Shown piece after piece: positions 45,753 through 55,143 of a DNA stretch of 64,000 nt. The stretch spans positions 496,001 to 560,000 of the forward strand of contig CAVXXB010000008.1 in the NCBI GenBank assembly GCA_963765585.1, written 5' to 3'. The notes under the pieces are model-generated. The model was not told where the DNA came from. It saw only the letters and a list, made by a program, of their open reading frames with translations, and did no database searches. Origin of the DNA: CAVXXB01 sp963765585. GTDB taxonomy: Bacteria > Calditrichota > Calditrichia > JAJRVZ01. The position numbers and the translations under genes are program-made. Every line of letters begins with the position of its first letter. The first letter of the stretch is position 1.

Positions 45753-47108
45753 TTATTTAGTAAGTAAAATTTTATGTGTATTTACACCCGACTCAGTAAC
45801 CAGCCGAACAAAATAAACTCCGGAGGGCACGATTTTACCCGCTGTGTTTAAACCACTCCAGTTAATATGGTGCTCACCCGCTGTTCTCGTCTCGCCAACC
45901 AGGTTTATAATATGCTGACCGTTTATATTATAGATATCTATTTCAACAAAAGAAGGGTTTTTTAATGCGAAGACAATAGATGTAGACGGATTAAATGGAT
46001 TCGGAAAATTACTAATTAATATAGGGTCATTTAATACGGCAGGACGATCATATGCTATCAGAGTCGCACTTGTGCGTACAGAAATTCCATTTGCTGTGGC
46101 AAACCATAATGAACCGTCAGGATCAACTGCAATATCACGTACATTATTATCAGCCAATCCATCATCTGAAGTATAATTGGCCCACAAAACACCATCAAAT
46201 TTTGACACACCCCGAGGCGTTCCAAACCACAGTATATTATCACTATCCTTGCAAATAGCCTGAACAAAATCATCGACAAGGCCATTGGCACTGGTGTAAT
46301 TTTTCCAGTCACGAAGTGTATTATCAGATGTATGCAAAGCGACACCACTGTCCGTTCCGAACCACTGGTATCCGTTTTGCTCTATAATAATTGCATACAC
46401 ATTATTAGAGGTAAGTTTTCCGCTGTCCGGTTCATAAAATCCGGTCCAGGTTGTATTGAGTGTCGATGCAGATGTAATGCCATCAATGGGATCCACTTTC
46501 AGACGCGATACGCCACCACCTTCGGTGCCGATATACACCATGCTGTCCGGTCCGGCAGTGAAAGAAACAACCCGGTTATGGTCAATCCAAAAATTTTCCT
46601 TAGTGTAGCTCGACCAGGTATCGTTAATATAGTTGGAGACACCGCTAAAAGTACCAAACCAGTTTACATGACCGGGATCAGCTGTAACTGATGTTACGCC
46701 ATTATCTATTAATCCGGAATTATCTATTCTGTAAAGATCAGTAAAAACAGGTAATTCAGGATTAGTAATATCAAGCAAGGATACACCGTTTGCTGTCGCG
46801 ATCCAAAGCAATGTGTTACTACCGTTTGTTTCAAAGACTAAATCATTAATATGATCATCTGCAAGGTTATGTCCGGAGTCAACCGAAAATGTCTGCCAGG
46901 TATCATCTATAAATTGCACCAGGCCTTTATCAGTTCCGAACCATTTTGATCCACTATTATCCACTGCCACACAAAATATATTATCACTGGGAAGTGCCGA
47001 ATTATCTTTGTTGAATGTTCTCCATTCATTTAAAGCAAATACCTTTAAAGGAAATAACGCGAATGCAGAAGTAAAAATGCATATGACTATATTTGTTATT
47101 TTTTTCAT
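45753..47108 (-). CDS. Secreted beta-propeller (two-component-regulator-propeller-like) protein with T9SS sorting domain
   Basis: The frame is open to 47186, but ATG 47108 (MKKITNIVICIF) is chosen, because a signal peptide follows (ending PLKVFALN) and AGAG stands before it. Residues about 27-360 hold at least six propeller blades of the Reg_prop kind: DNIFCVAVDNSGSKWFGT, VTSVTADPGHVNWFGT, NVYAIIIEQNGYQWFGT, VQAICKDSDNILWFGT and VRDIAVDPDGSLWFAT. This fold forms the periplasmic sensor in hybrid two-component systems; here no kinase follows. Instead a T9SS sorting domain ends the protein (NFPNPFNP ... SGVYFVRLVTESG ... KILLTK). It is thus a free, surface-exposed propeller that may bind glycan. 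It lies between the LamG/CBM9 gene and the giant FN3 gene in one operon. Confidence 0.88.
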   Translation of the reverse strand: MKKITNIVICIFTSAFALFPLKVFALNEWRTFNKDNSALPSDNIFCVAVDNSGSKWFGTDKGLVQFIDDTWQTFSVDSGHNLADDHINDLVFETNGSNTLLWIATANGVSLLDITNPELPVFTDLYRIDNSGLIDNGVTSVTADPGHVNWFGTFSGVSNYINDTWSSYTKENFWIDHNRVVSFTAGPDSMVYIGTEGGGVSRLKVDPIDGITSASTLNTTWTGFYEPDSGKLTSNNVYAIIIEQNGYQWFGTDSGVALHTSDNTLRDWKNYTSANGLVDDFVQAICKDSDNILWFGTPRGVSKFDGVLWANYTSDDGLADNNVRDIAVDPDGSLWFATANGISVRTSATLIAYDRPAVLNDPILISNFPNPFNPSTSIVFALKNPSFVEIDIYNINGQHIINLVGETRTAGEHHINWSGLNTAGKIVPSGVYFVRLVTESGVNTHKILLTK

Positions 47109-47185
47109 ACACTCTTTCTTTACAGCACTTAATAAAATGCCGGGCAAACATAAAGCCTGCCCGGCACTATAGCGCAAGGAATTCA

Positions 47186-50100
47186 CTACTTCAGAAGCAT
47201 CATTTTCTTAGTTTGTTTAAAATCGCCTGAATTCAGTTGGTAAAAGTAAATTCCACTGGAAAGCTGACTGGCATCAAAAGTTATCTGGTATGTTCCTGCC
47301 TGATAAGGTTTTTGATCTACCAATACTTTTACTTCCCGTCCAAGTATATCATAAATTTTAAGATTCACATTACCGGCTTTGGCAAGTGAAAAATTAATAG
47401 TCGTACTTGGATTGAACGGATTAGGATAGTTCTGTTGCAGACTATATTCTCCGGGAACACGATCAGCAAGTTCGGAAATGTCTGAAACAGGTTCACTGGC
47501 ACTCAGTACCAGGCTGGCATAATCTGTTCTGTTCTTTGCAAAAAGTCCACGACCAAATTCGAATACTGTAAAAACACTATCATCTGGTCGGCCAGCACCC
47601 ACAATATCCCTATCTAAAGTAATAATTGACATCATCATGGCAAAATCATCATCACTCTGGATGTCATCCCATTTCAAAAATGCGACTTCAATGGTCTCAA
47701 GCAATAGTCCATCCTGCTCCGGGTGAGGAACAACAGCAGTATGCAGGGCTTTTCCATTCACCGAGGCAAAACTGGATTCACTTGACCCGGGAGCTAATTC
47801 CAATTGCTGGTTTATAACGGGATCACCCGGGCCACCTGCCCAGTAATGATAGGCCGCTTCACCGTCAATTTCTCCCAGACCGATTTCAGCCTGCGGCATC
47901 GGATCATCAAAGACACCCGGTGCACGTGCATCAAACTGCATCTGAATGGCATCACATTGCCATAAGAAGAATGTGTCGTTCCAGGCTTCATCTGACCAGG
48001 TATGCAATTCATCAACCTTCATGACAGCTAAGTAGATATGATTATCATCGTGCAGCATTTTAAACCAGGCGGTATGATCTGAATAACCGGACCACCCGCG
48101 TGAACTGTCAATATTATAAACCGACGCAGCTGCCATATTGTTAAACTGCAATAAGGTCCAGGGAATTTTATTCCATACTTCTTCATCCAAATTACCATCA
48201 TCATAATTTGGAGTGCCTCTGTATGCAGTATACTCATGATATACACCATCGCCAGTAGGCGCATTTAAATCAAGCGGCGCATCAAATCTTACATCTTCAA
48301 TACCATATGGGAAAGGTCCCTGGAAATATTTTGGCGGAAATTCAGGTAAATAAGCACCAGGACCACGTTCTACTGTTACCGGTCCCCATGCAGGATCATT
48401 TGCATCTTCGTCAGGTGTGCTTCCCAACTGACCGACAAGCGCATTCGTAGTTAAATCAGTGACCGTTTGACCTTCACCTTCATCAATTTTCCAGTAAGCG
48501 ACCAGACCGCTTTCATCACCATTCAGACTGCCGTTCATATTATCGACAATTTCCTGCTGTGTACGTGCTACAGTCCAGATACGCACCTCTGACATACTAC
48601 CGATGATGGTTCTGTCATTGGCGCCAAATCCATTGCTCCCAATAAATAATGGATTGGTACCGGCGCTTGTTACGCTAAAAGTATCTTCAGCAGAAGCTAC
48701 CAAGTGACCATCAATATATAATTTTTGAGTAGCACCATCATAGGTACCGGCCACATGATGCCAATTATTTAAATCTAGAGCGGCAGAATCAGAATTTATT
48801 TCATGCCAAGAGGTTGCACCAATGTTAAAGTTCAGCGTACCACCATTACCGGCTCTCAGCATGTATCCCATTTCATTGCCAGCTTCACCCTGTTCCTTGT
48901 TTATGATGCATCCCTGCCATACATTATCGCGCCATTCCGTCATATTGATCAGAGCTTCTAATGTAATTGCTGTTCCGGTAATATCCAGTGCAGGCGGGGT
49001 ACCGGCATCGACGTATTGCGATGTCCCGTCAAATACCAGATAATCCACTGGTCGAACATCAAGCGGTGGGACTACAATCTGACCAAACCAGGTCGGATCA
49101 TTTTCATCTGGACCGTCAATACTACCTAGTTGACCGCCAGCTGAATTTCCGGTAAGATCAGCAACTGTCTGACCATCGCCTTCATTCATTGGCCAGTATC
49201 CAACCAGACCTTCTTCTGATCCGGTTAGTTTGACATCTTTATATGCCATTATATCTTCTGCACTGCGTGCAACGTTCCATATTCTGGCATCAATGATGGC
49301 ACCATCGAAACTTCTGCCCGGATTCGCCAGGTTGCCCCAGTTTCCAATAGCTGTAGGAGTAGTTGCAACACCAACCATCGTAACTGAGGTATCTTTATTG
49401 GCTGTTACAGCTTCAACACCATCAATATAAATTGTCATCACACCCGCATTAAATGTGGCAGCAATATGGTGCCATGTATCTAACTGTACTGCACCTTCAG
49501 CTGTATTAATTTCATTCCAGCCTTCGTTACCTACATTAAAGTTAACTAAACCATTCCCACCAGCTCTAATCATGTAGCCATTATTCGGGGCACTTTCGGT
49601 ATTGATGACACATCCCTGCCATACATTGTCTCTCCAGGCATTGGCTTTGATCCAGGCTTCCAGAGTCAGTTCAGAGCCGGATACATTAACGGCATCGTGA
49701 TTACCTGCGTTAACATAATCATCAACACCGTCAAAAATCAGATGGTCAAGCGTTGAAATGGGTTCACCGGGCAGACCTACCAGAGTTGTTTTGCCATCGG
49801 CAACCGTAACAACAACTTCACCGGCACCACCGTAAGCAGTAATATTTCCAGCTGCGATATATTTATTAATATCTGCTGATTTATCACCGTTTAATACAAC
49901 AGTTCCACCGGTAATATCAAGCATAGCTGAATCGGCTGACGCATTGAAGGATTGTGTCGGATGGAGTTGAGCAAGGTTTAAGACACCGCTTTTGACATAT
50001 ACGGCACCTTTACCACCAACATTACCCTGAAATCTAATCCCAAACATTTCCGATACGTTAACCGTACCGCCGTCTACTATTAAAATTCCATCTGCTCCAG

Positions 50101-50500
50101 GATTCATTGAAAGCCATAAATGAGAACCAAAAGTTACTTCACCTCCGGTCTCGACAACCATTTTTGCATAATCATTGTATCCAACAGCCGACCATACACT
50201 ACCGGTAGTCAGAGTACCTCCATCACTAACTAATAAGGCTGCTGCGCTGGAGTCATTATCACCCATGACCAGTTGTTTGATAAGATGTGCTTCATCCAGA
50301 ATACAATCCTGGGCGTCAGCAACATTAAAGACAACCTTAATAGTATCGCCTTCTGGTACCTTTTTAGGTGCCCAGTTATCTGCTTCGCTCCATAAACCGG
50401 TAGACGAAGGATTCCCTGCAGGATTCCACACAATGGTCTGATCGGCAAAGAGTGAAGTAGTAAAAATGAGAAGTAAAATTATACTGAAAAAGTACTTCAT
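47186..50500 (-). CDS. Multi-lectin surface protein: beta-solenoid, two LamG domains, CBM9-like domain, T9SS
   Basis: ATG at 50500 with AGGAGTG before it; signal peptide ends TSLFADQ. Residues about 21-245 are a repetitive G/T/V-rich beta-solenoid beginning IVWNPAGNPSSTGLWSEADN. Two LamG/concanavalin-like domains follow (about 253-470, IFDGVDDYVNAG ... TLEAWIKA; and 486-715, VFDGTSQYVDAG ... TLEALINM). About 740-1000 is CBM9-like (LDEEVWNKIPWTLLQF, HTAWFKMLHDDNHIYLAVM). The end is a T9SS sorting domain (NYPNPFNP ... SGIYFYQLNSG ... KMMLLK). No catalytic domain is seen. With four binding-type domains it is a strong candidate for glycan capture at the surface, the role of SusD-like proteins in other loci (inference). 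It follows the PPIase gene by 122 bases. Confidence 0.9.
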   Translation of the reverse strand: MKYFFSIILLLIFTTSLFADQTIVWNPAGNPSSTGLWSEADNWAPKKVPEGDTIKVVFNVADAQDCILDEAHLIKQLVMGDNDSSAAALLVSDGGTLTTGSVWSAVGYNDYAKMVVETGGEVTFGSHLWLSMNPGADGILIVDGGTVNVSEMFGIRFQGNVGGKGAVYVKSGVLNLAQLHPTQSFNASADSAMLDITGGTVVLNGDKSADINKYIAAGNITAYGGAGEVVVTVADGKTTLVGLPGEPISTLDHLIFDGVDDYVNAGNHDAVNVSGSELTLEAWIKANAWRDNVWQGCVINTESAPNNGYMIRAGGNGLVNFNVGNEGWNEINTAEGAVQLDTWHHIAATFNAGVMTIYIDGVEAVTANKDTSVTMVGVATTPTAIGNWGNLANPGRSFDGAIIDARIWNVARSAEDIMAYKDVKLTGSEEGLVGYWPMNEGDGQTVADLTGNSAGGQLGSIDGPDENDPTWFGQIVVPPLDVRPVDYLVFDGTSQYVDAGTPPALDITGTAITLEALINMTEWRDNVWQGCIINKEQGEAGNEMGYMLRAGNGGTLNFNIGATSWHEINSDSAALDLNNWHHVAGTYDGATQKLYIDGHLVASAEDTFSVTSAGTNPLFIGSNGFGANDRTIIGSMSEVRIWTVARTQQEIVDNMNGSLNGDESGLVAYWKIDEGEGQTVTDLTTNALVGQLGSTPDEDANDPAWGPVTVERGPGAYLPEFPPKYFQGPFPYGIEDVRFDAPLDLNAPTGDGVYHEYTAYRGTPNYDDGNLDEEVWNKIPWTLLQFNNMAAASVYNIDSSRGWSGYSDHTAWFKMLHDDNHIYLAVMKVDELHTWSDEAWNDTFFLWQCDAIQMQFDARAPGVFDDPMPQAEIGLGEIDGEAAYHYWAGGPGDPVINQQLELAPGSSESSFASVNGKALHTAVVPHPEQDGLLLETIEVAFLKWDDIQSDDDFAMMMSIITLDRDIVGAGRPDDSVFTVFEFGRGLFAKNRTDYASLVLSASEPVSDISELADRVPGEYSLQQNYPNPFNPSTTINFSLAKAGNVNLKIYDILGREVKVLVDQKPYQAGTYQITFDASQLSSGIYFYQLNSGDFKQTKKMMLLK

Positions 50501-50622
50501 TTGACACTCCTGTTAATTAATAAAAGAATTAGTAAATTAAAAATAGTTGTAGAAGGCTTACCTCATAATTTCTCCCTTTTTTTGTTAATGATTAGTTGAT
50601 TAAGATGTTAAAGTTAAATTTT

Positions 50623-52317
50623 TCAAAAAATTGTGTTACTTTTTTCTGTAAATGCAATTTCTAACTTATCATCTTTGTATCCTATCATTTGTGTCGCATA
50701 CCCGTCAGGTAAAAGCTTATTATGCAATTGAATATAATAGTCTGACTGTGCTGCCTTCGCCAATCTGGTCTTAATATTCTCAAATGGTAAATAATGCTTC
50801 TTTTGATCAATAATCCTGATCACATAATATCCCTCAGCGGTCTTGACCGGAGCAAATATATCCCCTTTTCTTAGATCGGCTGCTTTTTTTCCTAATGGAT
50901 TATCTTTGCTGGAAACGATAAGTGAGGACTGCTGAGGTCCAATATTCTTTCCAAATTTCCTTCTTAGTTCTTCAAAACTTTCACCATTGTAAACTTGTTT
51001 GGCGATTGTTATGGCAAGCGACCGGTCATCCACAAGAATTTGTTCAATCTCCGATTCTATAAAATCAATATATTTTTCTTTATGCGACTCATAGTATGTT
51101 TTTAAATTGACCTTGTGTTCCAAAATGCTGTCTGCAGCCACCATCGCCGCCGCATATTTGTAGGATGTATTTGCCCTTCTGTATTTTTCCTGTACGACCG
51201 GATCATCCTTGAATCCATTTTCGATCGCAGTTTCAGTAATTATTTTATTTCTGATTGCAACTTCAATAGCTCTTCTTAGATTTGGAGTGAGTAAATATCT
51301 TGGCAGATCCGGTAAAGCGTACAAAAAATCGTTTACGGTAAAATGTTCATCATCGACCATGGCAATTATTTCTTTCCCTAAATCATCGGTCGGTATACTT
51401 GTATCCAGTTCACTATAGCCCTTAAGTATCATCTCTGTGTCGGAACTTGGTAATTTGGGTTCAATATAGGCCCACACTCTTTTGAAAAGTCTCGCATTAA
51501 TGACCAGTTTTTTTGTCCAGACTAAATTTTTTATATGCTCAGCACCCGCAACTTCCAGCTTCCTGTTAATTATTTGATGTCGCAGATTTACCATGTCATA
51601 CGGTTCCGTGTCTGTGTTAAATTGAATAGTTGTCATTATTGAATCCAATTTAAAAATATGCCAACCGCCCAGTGATTGTACTGGTTCTGATACTTCGTTC
51701 TCTTTCAGATCGAATAATGCCTTTTCAACATTTATATCTACTTCATCCCATTTTACCCAGCCCACTGATCCGTCAGCCATAAGTGCGGATGAATCCAGGC
51801 TATATTGTCTGGCCATCTCTTCAAAGTCTTCGCCGTTTTGAAATCTATCGTACAGTGCTTTGATTTCCGGATATGATTTTGAATAAATCTGCTTTACTTT
51901 CAGAGCCTTGTTCCTGCGAAGAAGCTTTTCTCTTAACTCTGAACTCTCAGGAACTTTGATTGTATCCTTAATCGTTGCTTCGAGGTATCTTCTTCGGAGT
52001 ATTCTTTCGTATTCGCGCTTCAGATTTTGACGATATAAATTTTCATCAATGAGATTATTCTTTTCAGCCTGCCTGACAATCAGTTCTTTCTCAATCATCT
52101 CTCTGGCAATAGTGCGTCTTAAATCCGGACTATCGGCCATACCCCTAAATTGCCAGCTATTAAAATATACTCTCTCGAAATCTGATAATGTAATTGAAAT
52201 ATCGCCAAATTCAGCAACAATATGTGGTTTTTTGTTTTCATTCGAACAAGCAACCACAAATATAATTATGAAAAAATATAAGCTATAATCAAATCGAAAT
52301 TTTTTAATCTTTTGCAA
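50623..52317 (-). CDS. Parvulin-type (PpiC/SurA-like) peptidyl-prolyl isomerase lipoprotein
   Basis: TTG start at 52317 with GAGGG directly before it, 13 bases after the PorV-like gene. Signal ends IIFVVAC (Cys24, lipobox). The N-terminal part is a SurA-like helical chaperone region (LRRTIAREMIEKELIVRQAEKN). Two parvulin domains follow: about 140-225 (LKVKQIYSKSYPEIKALYDR ... GSVGWVKWDEVD ... GGWHIFKLDS) and about 425-520 (IESEIEQILVDD ... FEELRRKFGKN ... EGYYVIRIIDQ). The protein would assist folding of outer-membrane or secreted proteins in the periplasm. Its place between the PorV-like gene and a run of very large secreted proteins suggests a chaperone for that cassette (inference). Confidence 0.9.
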   Translation of the reverse strand: MQKIKKFRFDYSLYFFIIIFVVACSNENKKPHIVAEFGDISITLSDFERVYFNSWQFRGMADSPDLRRTIAREMIEKELIVRQAEKNNLIDENLYRQNLKREYERILRRRYLEATIKDTIKVPESSELREKLLRRNKALKVKQIYSKSYPEIKALYDRFQNGEDFEEMARQYSLDSSALMADGSVGWVKWDEVDINVEKALFDLKENEVSEPVQSLGGWHIFKLDSIMTTIQFNTDTEPYDMVNLRHQIINRKLEVAGAEHIKNLVWTKKLVINARLFKRVWAYIEPKLPSSDTEMILKGYSELDTSIPTDDLGKEIIAMVDDEHFTVNDFLYALPDLPRYLLTPNLRRAIEVAIRNKIITETAIENGFKDDPVVQEKYRRANTSYKYAAAMVAADSILEHKVNLKTYYESHKEKYIDFIESEIEQILVDDRSLAITIAKQVYNGESFEELRRKFGKNIGPQQSSLIVSSKDNPLGKKAADLRKGDIFAPVKTAEGYYVIRIIDQKKHYLPFENIKTRLAKAAQSDYYIQLHNKLLPDGYATQMIGYKDDKLEIAFTEKSNTIF

Positions 52318-52330
52318 ATGCCCTCATAGA

Positions 52331-53338
52331 TTAAAAAGTTACGCCAAATGAAAAATATTGCACATCATTCAACATTCCCCTGTCTGAGTAGGCATAATCT
52401 ATCAAAATGTTAAACACATGAACGCCCGCACCCAGTGTCAGACCACCTTCTGCGTCATTTAGAAACAACTGTCTGTAACCTGCTCTCAGAAAAAATTTAC
52501 CAATGAATCCGTACTCAACACCGGTATTGATATAGTTATCCTGACTGCTCGGATACAAAACGTCTCCCAACAGAAGGAAATTATGTTGTTCTGAATTTAT
52601 AATATTATAAGATAAACCGAACCTGAACAGTATCGGTAAATCCCAGAGACGTGTATGCTGGCGACCGACCACACCATCATTATTACCACCGACAGTACGA
52701 TCAGGATCAAACCTAATGGCCAGATCGGTACCATCCATTTGCATTTGTGTCCCAAAATTGCTGATACTCATTCCCAATGTTACCGGATCATAGGGGGTTC
52801 GATAGGTCAATCCTACATCAACGGCAAATGCACTGGCAGAAATATTCCATATTTCCGAATTTATGTACTTGACTGTTCCACCGATATTAAACTTATCTGT
52901 GAGAGATCTGGAATAAAAAAGTCCGACCATTAAATCCTGTGCGGTAAATAGCTCACCAGTTCCATCGGGATATAATTCAGTTGTGACCTTCATCTGATCG
53001 GTGGTTAAACTCGAGAACATGAGCCCAACCCGGCCAAATGAACCAAAATCAAGCATGGCAGCGCCAAAATTGAGATCTACATCGGCAAACCATTGAACAT
53101 GATTAAAATAAACCTGATGCCCTGTATTTTGAACGGCCAAGGAAGGATTCCAATAAACTCCCGAAATATCAGAAGCGTTTGTACTGGCAGCCTCTCCAAG
53201 TGATACGCCCCTCGCCCCCAAACCGATTTGAAGAAAATTGGCCGCTGAGGTACCTACTTTACTTTGAGCATGCATTTCATTTGAAAACATGAAGAGCACA
53301 CTTAGTATTGTAAATGTCAGAGTGTATTTTAATTTCAT
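52331..53338 (-). CDS. PorV/PorQ-like outer-membrane beta-barrel protein
   Basis: ATG preceded by AGGTAAGAG, 20 bases after the giant FN3 copy 2. Signal peptide ends NEMHAQS. It continues AANFLQIGLGARGVSLGEA and YWNPSLAVQN, the hallmark start of the PorV/UPF0164 family, and ends YFSFGVTF with the aromatic residue typical of barrels. The 335 residues fit one barrel of about 14 strands. PorV is the outer-membrane subunit that takes up T9SS substrates after translocation; other members of the family have less clear roles. None of the other T9SS core genes is in the window. A dedicated PorV-like protein for this operon's own cargo is an attractive inference. Confidence 0.88.
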   Translation of the reverse strand: MKLKYTLTFTILSVLFMFSNEMHAQSKVGTSAANFLQIGLGARGVSLGEAASTNASDISGVYWNPSLAVQNTGHQVYFNHVQWFADVDLNFGAAMLDFGSFGRVGLMFSSLTTDQMKVTTELYPDGTGELFTAQDLMVGLFYSRSLTDKFNIGGTVKYINSEIWNISASAFAVDVGLTYRTPYDPVTLGMSISNFGTQMQMDGTDLAIRFDPDRTVGGNNDGVVGRQHTRLWDLPILFRFGLSYNIINSEQHNFLLLGDVLYPSSQDNYINTGVEYGFIGKFFLRAGYRQLFLNDAEGGLTLGAGVHVFNILIDYAYSDRGMLNDVQYFSFGVTF

Positions 53339-53358
53339 TGTCTCTTACCTGATTTTGT

Positions 53359-55143
53359 TTAATTTATAATTGCGAATTTGCCTATTTTTTCACCAATATT
53401 TGGCGCATTGACCACATACACATATATCCCGAATGCCACCTCTAAGTTCTCTTTCGATTTTAAATTCCAGCGTAAATCGCCGCCAGTGGCACTGTTGTGA
53501 TCCAATGTCTGCACCAAATCACCATTTATCGTAAATATATTGATCGTACAACTGGCCGGTAAATTGGTAAAGCGAATAAAACGCTCTCCCCGTCCAGACA
53601 GATATGGTTGTGCTTCCAATATCGATGAACTTAAATACGGATTGGGTACCACTTTGACAGCATCCAATGAAGTAACCACATTGGCATTCTCATCATATTC
53701 ACTGGCATGGGTGGTTAATTGATATACATCTTCTTCCGAAAAATTGATATTACTCCGGAATATGATCTTATCCCCCGACTGCGGCTCTATCCATTCCTCC
53801 TCCGGTAATATCCGGTTACCGCCACCCGGCTCCAGCGGAAATTCGAAATCTATACGCCATGAAGCCGTGTAGCGCAAGGCCGCTGAATCCTCTTTAAACA
53901 CCAGATAAAAGTATTCATTCGGATCCGCCCGGCCATCGCTATCATAATCCTTCATTACAAAGTCTAACGGCCTTTCCGTTCCCAACTCATACATTTTAAA
54001 ATTTACACCAAACTTCCTGCTACCTGCCGTATTCACAAATGCCGTATCCAGTACTTCTGAGGTATCACCAAATTCGACTACAAACGAAATAGGAAGTAGT
54101 GGTGAGGTGGAACTAAATTCACGTATTGTAATCGGAAAATTTGTCTCGGCATCTTCTTCCCAACCCGAATTGGCCAGGGAGCCTTCCACATCCGGATATT
54201 CATTATTAAAATTTAGTACCACGCCCTGCTCAAACAGTTCCTTTGACCACGTACTTGCATACCGGTCATCTTCAACCGAAAAAACGATCTCTTCTTCTTC
54301 TACAAGATATTCAGAGTTGGTTTCATCATAGATTGACATATGGCTGGTTTCATATTCACCAAGTCGTTGACCGGGAACGGTCTGAAAACTTATCGTATAA
54401 TCCGCATCTTTAACATTGCCGCCATTGACTACTATGGCCGAAATACCACCCGTGGCAACACCGGCATTATGCACCAGTTCACCATTGTTGGCAACTATGG
54501 CATCGTCAAAGTTTGATGCTTTTGAGGTCGGTGTGACCATGGCCGTATTCTTATCCATTCTGGTAATCAACCCACCGGTAACGATAATTGAAGCCGGGCT
54601 CTCAGATGGCGTAATCGGCAGTAAAAATTCAGTATTCGATAATCCCCGATCAAAAAAATCATCGTCATAACCCTTGTCATAAGCGGTAACCGCATAATAA
54701 TAGGTGCGGCCGTTTACCAGGTCCGTATCAACATAATAATGCTGCAAACCGGTATCATCACCCATGTAAAAATGACCGCCCGTCGGCGCCTCAAGCTCTT
54801 CACCATATTGCAAAGGATGCGGACCACTTAAACCATTTTTATAGTCAAACTGGGCAATCGGTACTTTAAAAACAATATTTCCAGTAGCATCGGTCACATT
54901 ATCTGTATCAAGAAACTGCGGATCGGTGCTGCGGATAATCCGGTATCCTTCAAAATCAAATCCGTAAACCGGGTCGCGGCTGAGTTCAGCCAATTCATCC
55001 CAGAGCAGTGTCACCTGCTTATCACCTGCGATGGCCGTGAGGGTCGGCTGTTTGGGCGGTTTGGCAAAGGTATAGTCGGCATCAAATATTCTCTGCGCCA
55101 CACCGGCCACCTGAAACAGGTTCCGCTCAGTAAAGGAAAAAAC
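53359..55143 (-). repeat. Long near-identical repeat, copy B
   Basis: Partner of 42519-44303; see that entry. The match begins at the last bases before the shared stop codon and stops around 55143, inside both coding regions. The sequence outside the genes is not shared. Confidence 0.9.

Noticed and set aside
47109..47186. N-terminal extension of the beta-propeller gene
   Set aside because: It touches the stop of the upstream gene and would bury the signal peptide; ATG 47108 fits better.
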